DNA of 32,743 nt, from positions 1 to 32,743 of the forward strand of contig JAUIFY010000029.1 in the NCBI GenBank assembly GCA_030430245.1, in the 5' to 3' direction. Positions 31,269 to 32,743 of this stretch are shown in pieces. The notes beneath the pieces were generated by a model, which saw nothing but the letters and a program-made list of their open reading frames with translations, was not told where the DNA came from and made no database searches. How positions within the stretch are numbered: the first letter of the stretch is position 1; each line of letters starts with the position of its first letter. The translations under genes were made by a program, and so were the position numbers. The DNA comes from a bacterium (lineage in GTDB: Bacteria > Desulfobacterota > Binatia > UBA12015).

Positions 31269-31691
31269 TCACGGACGGATCGACTCGTACGAGGACTCGC
31301 GCGTGCGAACGAACCCATCCGACGAATCGATTCCCGAACGTAGCACCCGCACGCGAACGTAGGGCCACTGCGGTTGATCGGCGCGCACCGCATCGATCAG
31401 GGCGTCCGCCGAGGCCAGCCGCCCCAGCCAGAGGAATCGGTCGACCAGATCCCGTGCCCTGGCCCGAACCTCGTGGGACGGGTTCGGCATCGGTCGGAGT
31501 GGGCCGTCGGGCCGCGGCCCGACCAGCACCTCGAGACCGATGTTCGTCGGTCGAGGCGTCGCGTACATGCCCCAGCCGCCGAGCTTCCAGGAGCTGATCC
31601 CGTACGCGAACACGAGCCCGACGTGGATCGGCGGCCAGAGCGTCAGAGCAAGGGCGAGACCGAGGGCCACGCGAATGCGAAGATCCGACAT
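31269..31691 (-). CDS. small membrane-anchored protein coupled to the HTTM-like gene
   Basis: 140 residues. One N-terminal transmembrane helix (about 5-30: VALGLALALTLWPPIHVGLVFAYGI), then GGWGMYATPRPTN and a soluble C-terminal part of about 90 residues (ARARDLVDRFLWLGRLASADALIDAVRADQPQWPYVRVRVL). Its ATG overlaps the stop of the HTTM-like gene (TGATG), so translation is coupled. No known family recognised. Probably works with its upstream partner at the inner membrane. Confidence 0.72.
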   Translation of the reverse strand: MSDLRIRVALGLALALTLWPPIHVGLVFAYGISSWKLGGWGMYATPRPTNIGLEVLVGPRPDGPLRPMPNPSHEVRARARDLVDRFLWLGRLASADALIDAVRADQPQWPYVRVRVLRSGIDSSDGFVRTRESSYESIRP

Positions 31692-32563
31692 CAGTAGAAC
31701 TTCGCCTCCGGCAGGAGCCCGAGCCGCATCGAGAGCAACACGACGAGAAGGACGCCGCCGAGCACCGCCCCGGCCCGCTGCACCCGCAGCGGTGCGAAGA
31801 GCAGGACGCCGCTGGCGAAGAGCGTGCCGAAGACGAGCTCGCGCGCGACGAGCTCGATGCCGCCGAGCAGGGCGAGCGACGCCGGCCACGCCCACCATCG
31901 GGTCGCCGGCAGGAGCAGCGCGACGGGCAACGCGGTCTCGGCCATCCAGACCAGGTTCGAAGAGGCCAGCAGGAAGGGGTCCGTCAAGACGTAGGGTCCC
32001 GAGCCGACGCTCCCGTCGAGCGCGCGCAGACGGTCCCAGTCGCCGGCGCTCAGGAGAGCCTCCAAGGCCGGCCGGAACGAGGGCAGAGACACGGCATTCG
32101 CGACGAACTGCCCGTCGAACCAGTGACCGTGTACGAGCTTCTGGACGCCCGAATAGAAGAACACGACGAGAACCGCCCACCGGCTGAGCGCGAGGAGAAG
32201 CGGCCCTTCGCGCTCGTCCCCGCCCGAGAGAAGCGCCGAGAGAGCGAGGAGGACCAGGAAGAGGTACTGGTGGTTCCCAGTCTCGGGGAGCTCGATCACG
32301 ACCAGGAAGAGCTGCGCGGCGGCCATGCCCGCGAACACGAGCTGACGCCGGACGCCCCGCGCCACGAGCGTGAGCGGCCCGAGGAACGTGAGGACGACGA
32401 GCGGCGCGAGAAACGACGTGGGGACGACGCTCCATCCCGGCAACGCTCGACACCATCCCCCCGCGACGAGGGTCGCCACGACGATCGCCTGGAAGGTCGC
32501 GAGGCGCGCCCGCCGCTCCTCGGACGACGGGTCGTCGAGCGTGGCGAGGGGCCCTTCGAGCAC
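31691..32563 (-). CDS. HTTM-like integral membrane protein (vitamin K-dependent carboxylase-related)
   Basis: 290 residues with about seven to eight hydrophobic helices. The block SRWAVLVVFFYSGVQKLVHGHWFDGQF (residues about 128-154) is the core motif of HTTM/vitamin K-dependent gamma-carboxylase-like proteins (YS..QK...W..G). A similar length, a helix-rich TM architecture and NLVWMAETALPVALLL further on agree. The catalytic roles of bacterial members are mostly unknown. It starts with GTG at 32563, 6 bp after the stop of the TonB-receptor gene, and ends overlapping the start of the next. This forms a three-gene operon. Confidence 0.75.
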   Translation of the reverse strand: MLEGPLATLDDPSSEERRARLATFQAIVVATLVAGGWCRALPGWSVVPTSFLAPLVVLTFLGPLTLVARGVRRQLVFAGMAAAQLFLVVIELPETGNHQYLFLVLLALSALLSGGDEREGPLLLALSRWAVLVVFFYSGVQKLVHGHWFDGQFVANAVSLPSFRPALEALLSAGDWDRLRALDGSVGSGPYVLTDPFLLASSNLVWMAETALPVALLLPATRWWAWPASLALLGGIELVARELVFGTLFASGVLLFAPLRVQRAGAVLGGVLLVVLLSMRLGLLPEAKFY

Positions 32564-32569
32564 GGAGGA

Positions 32570-32743
32570 CTACCAGCGATACGAGCCGGAGAGGGAGAAC
32601 GTGAGCCCGGTCTCGAATCTCTGCTGCGTGATGCCGTTCTGGATCCAGAGATAGCGGTCGTCGAGGAGGTTCTCGACGGCGAACTTCACCGAAACGGGCC
32701 ACTGCATGATGTCCAGGTCGTGCGTCCAGACGAAGTCGAGCTG
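32570..32743 (-). CDS. TonB-dependent receptor C-terminus (cut by window edge)
   Basis: The last 57 residues of a protein whose start is off the right edge. WPVSVKFAVENLLDDRYLWIQNG and the closing FETGLTFSLSGSYRW fit the last barrel strands of a TonB-dependent receptor: the NLLDDRY motif is characteristic and the final W is an accepted outer-membrane terminal aromatic. It is followed at once by the HTTM-like gene, suggesting one transcript. Substrate unknown. Confidence 0.75.
   Translation of the reverse strand, partial: QLDFVWTHDLDIMQWPVSVKFAVENLLDDRYLWIQNGITQQRFETGLTFSLSGSYRW

Noticed and set aside
1..32743. tRNA genes, CRISPR arrays, insertion sequences, phage genes
   Set aside because: No cloverleaf-type sequence, no regular short-repeat/spacer array, and no transposase or integrase motif was seen.

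Overview
This is a 32.7 kb stretch of a high-GC (roughly two thirds G+C by eye), gene-dense chromosome from a Gram-negative bacterium. TonB-dependent receptors, lipoproteins with lipoboxes and an outer-membrane beta-barrel show an outer membrane. Myxococcus-type Cys-rich repeats, delta-60 repeats, secreted Ig-like and RTX proteins, and an LLM flavin monooxygenase beside PhyH dioxygenases and fatty-acid activation genes suggest an uncultured lineage of the former Deltaproteobacteria (Myxococcota- or Binatota-like). That placement is inference. I see no tRNA, rRNA, CRISPR array, insertion sequence or phage gene.

Layout. 1-6.4 kb: the end of an alpha/beta hydrolase, a Ppx/GppA phosphatase, a TonB-dependent receptor, and two divergent phytanoyl-CoA dioxygenase-family genes sharing a 135-bp promoter region with an ordered set of repeats. 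6.4-13.1 kb, all on the minus strand: a secreted RTX protein with a Thr/Pro/Ser linker, an alkylsulfatase-like lipoprotein, an SDR epimerase, a secreted DUF1566 protein with an unusual AT-rich promoter region, and a PadR regulator. 13.2-16.1 kb: a large secreted delta-60/Cys-rich protein and a DUF2959 lipoprotein. 16.1-22.4 kb: lipid and fatty-acid genes (PlsC-type acyltransferase, LLM monooxygenase, acyl-CoA synthetase, crotonase) with a periplasmic cyclophilin and a Cys-cluster (YkgJ-type) protein. 22.4-26.1 kb: two secreted proteins, one Cys-rich and one built from about eight Ig-like domains. 26.2-28.1 kb: a small membrane protein and a translationally coupled GNAT/PlsC pair. 28.1-31.3 kb: a structured 369-bp gene-free region, a secreted protein whose C-terminal domain matches that of the RTX protein 20 kb away, a lipoprotein and an outer-membrane beta-barrel. 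31.3-32.7 kb: a minus-strand run consisting of a TonB-receptor C-terminus, an HTTM-like membrane protein and a small membrane-anchored protein.

Themes. Two kinds of work dominate. One is lipid and hydrophobic-substrate metabolism: acyl activation, crotonase, acyltransferases, dioxygenases, alkylsulfatase and TonB uptake. The other is an envelope and secreted-protein repertoire built by shuffling modules. The most notable regulatory signal is a tandem 11-bp-period repeat (TTCAC/GTCAC half-sites). It lies at matching orientation and distance upstream of the RTX gene and the beta-barrel gene, and again in opposite orientation in the 28.1-28.5 kb region. It resembles binding sites of PhoB/PhoP/OmpR-type response regulators and may link these surface genes into one regulon.
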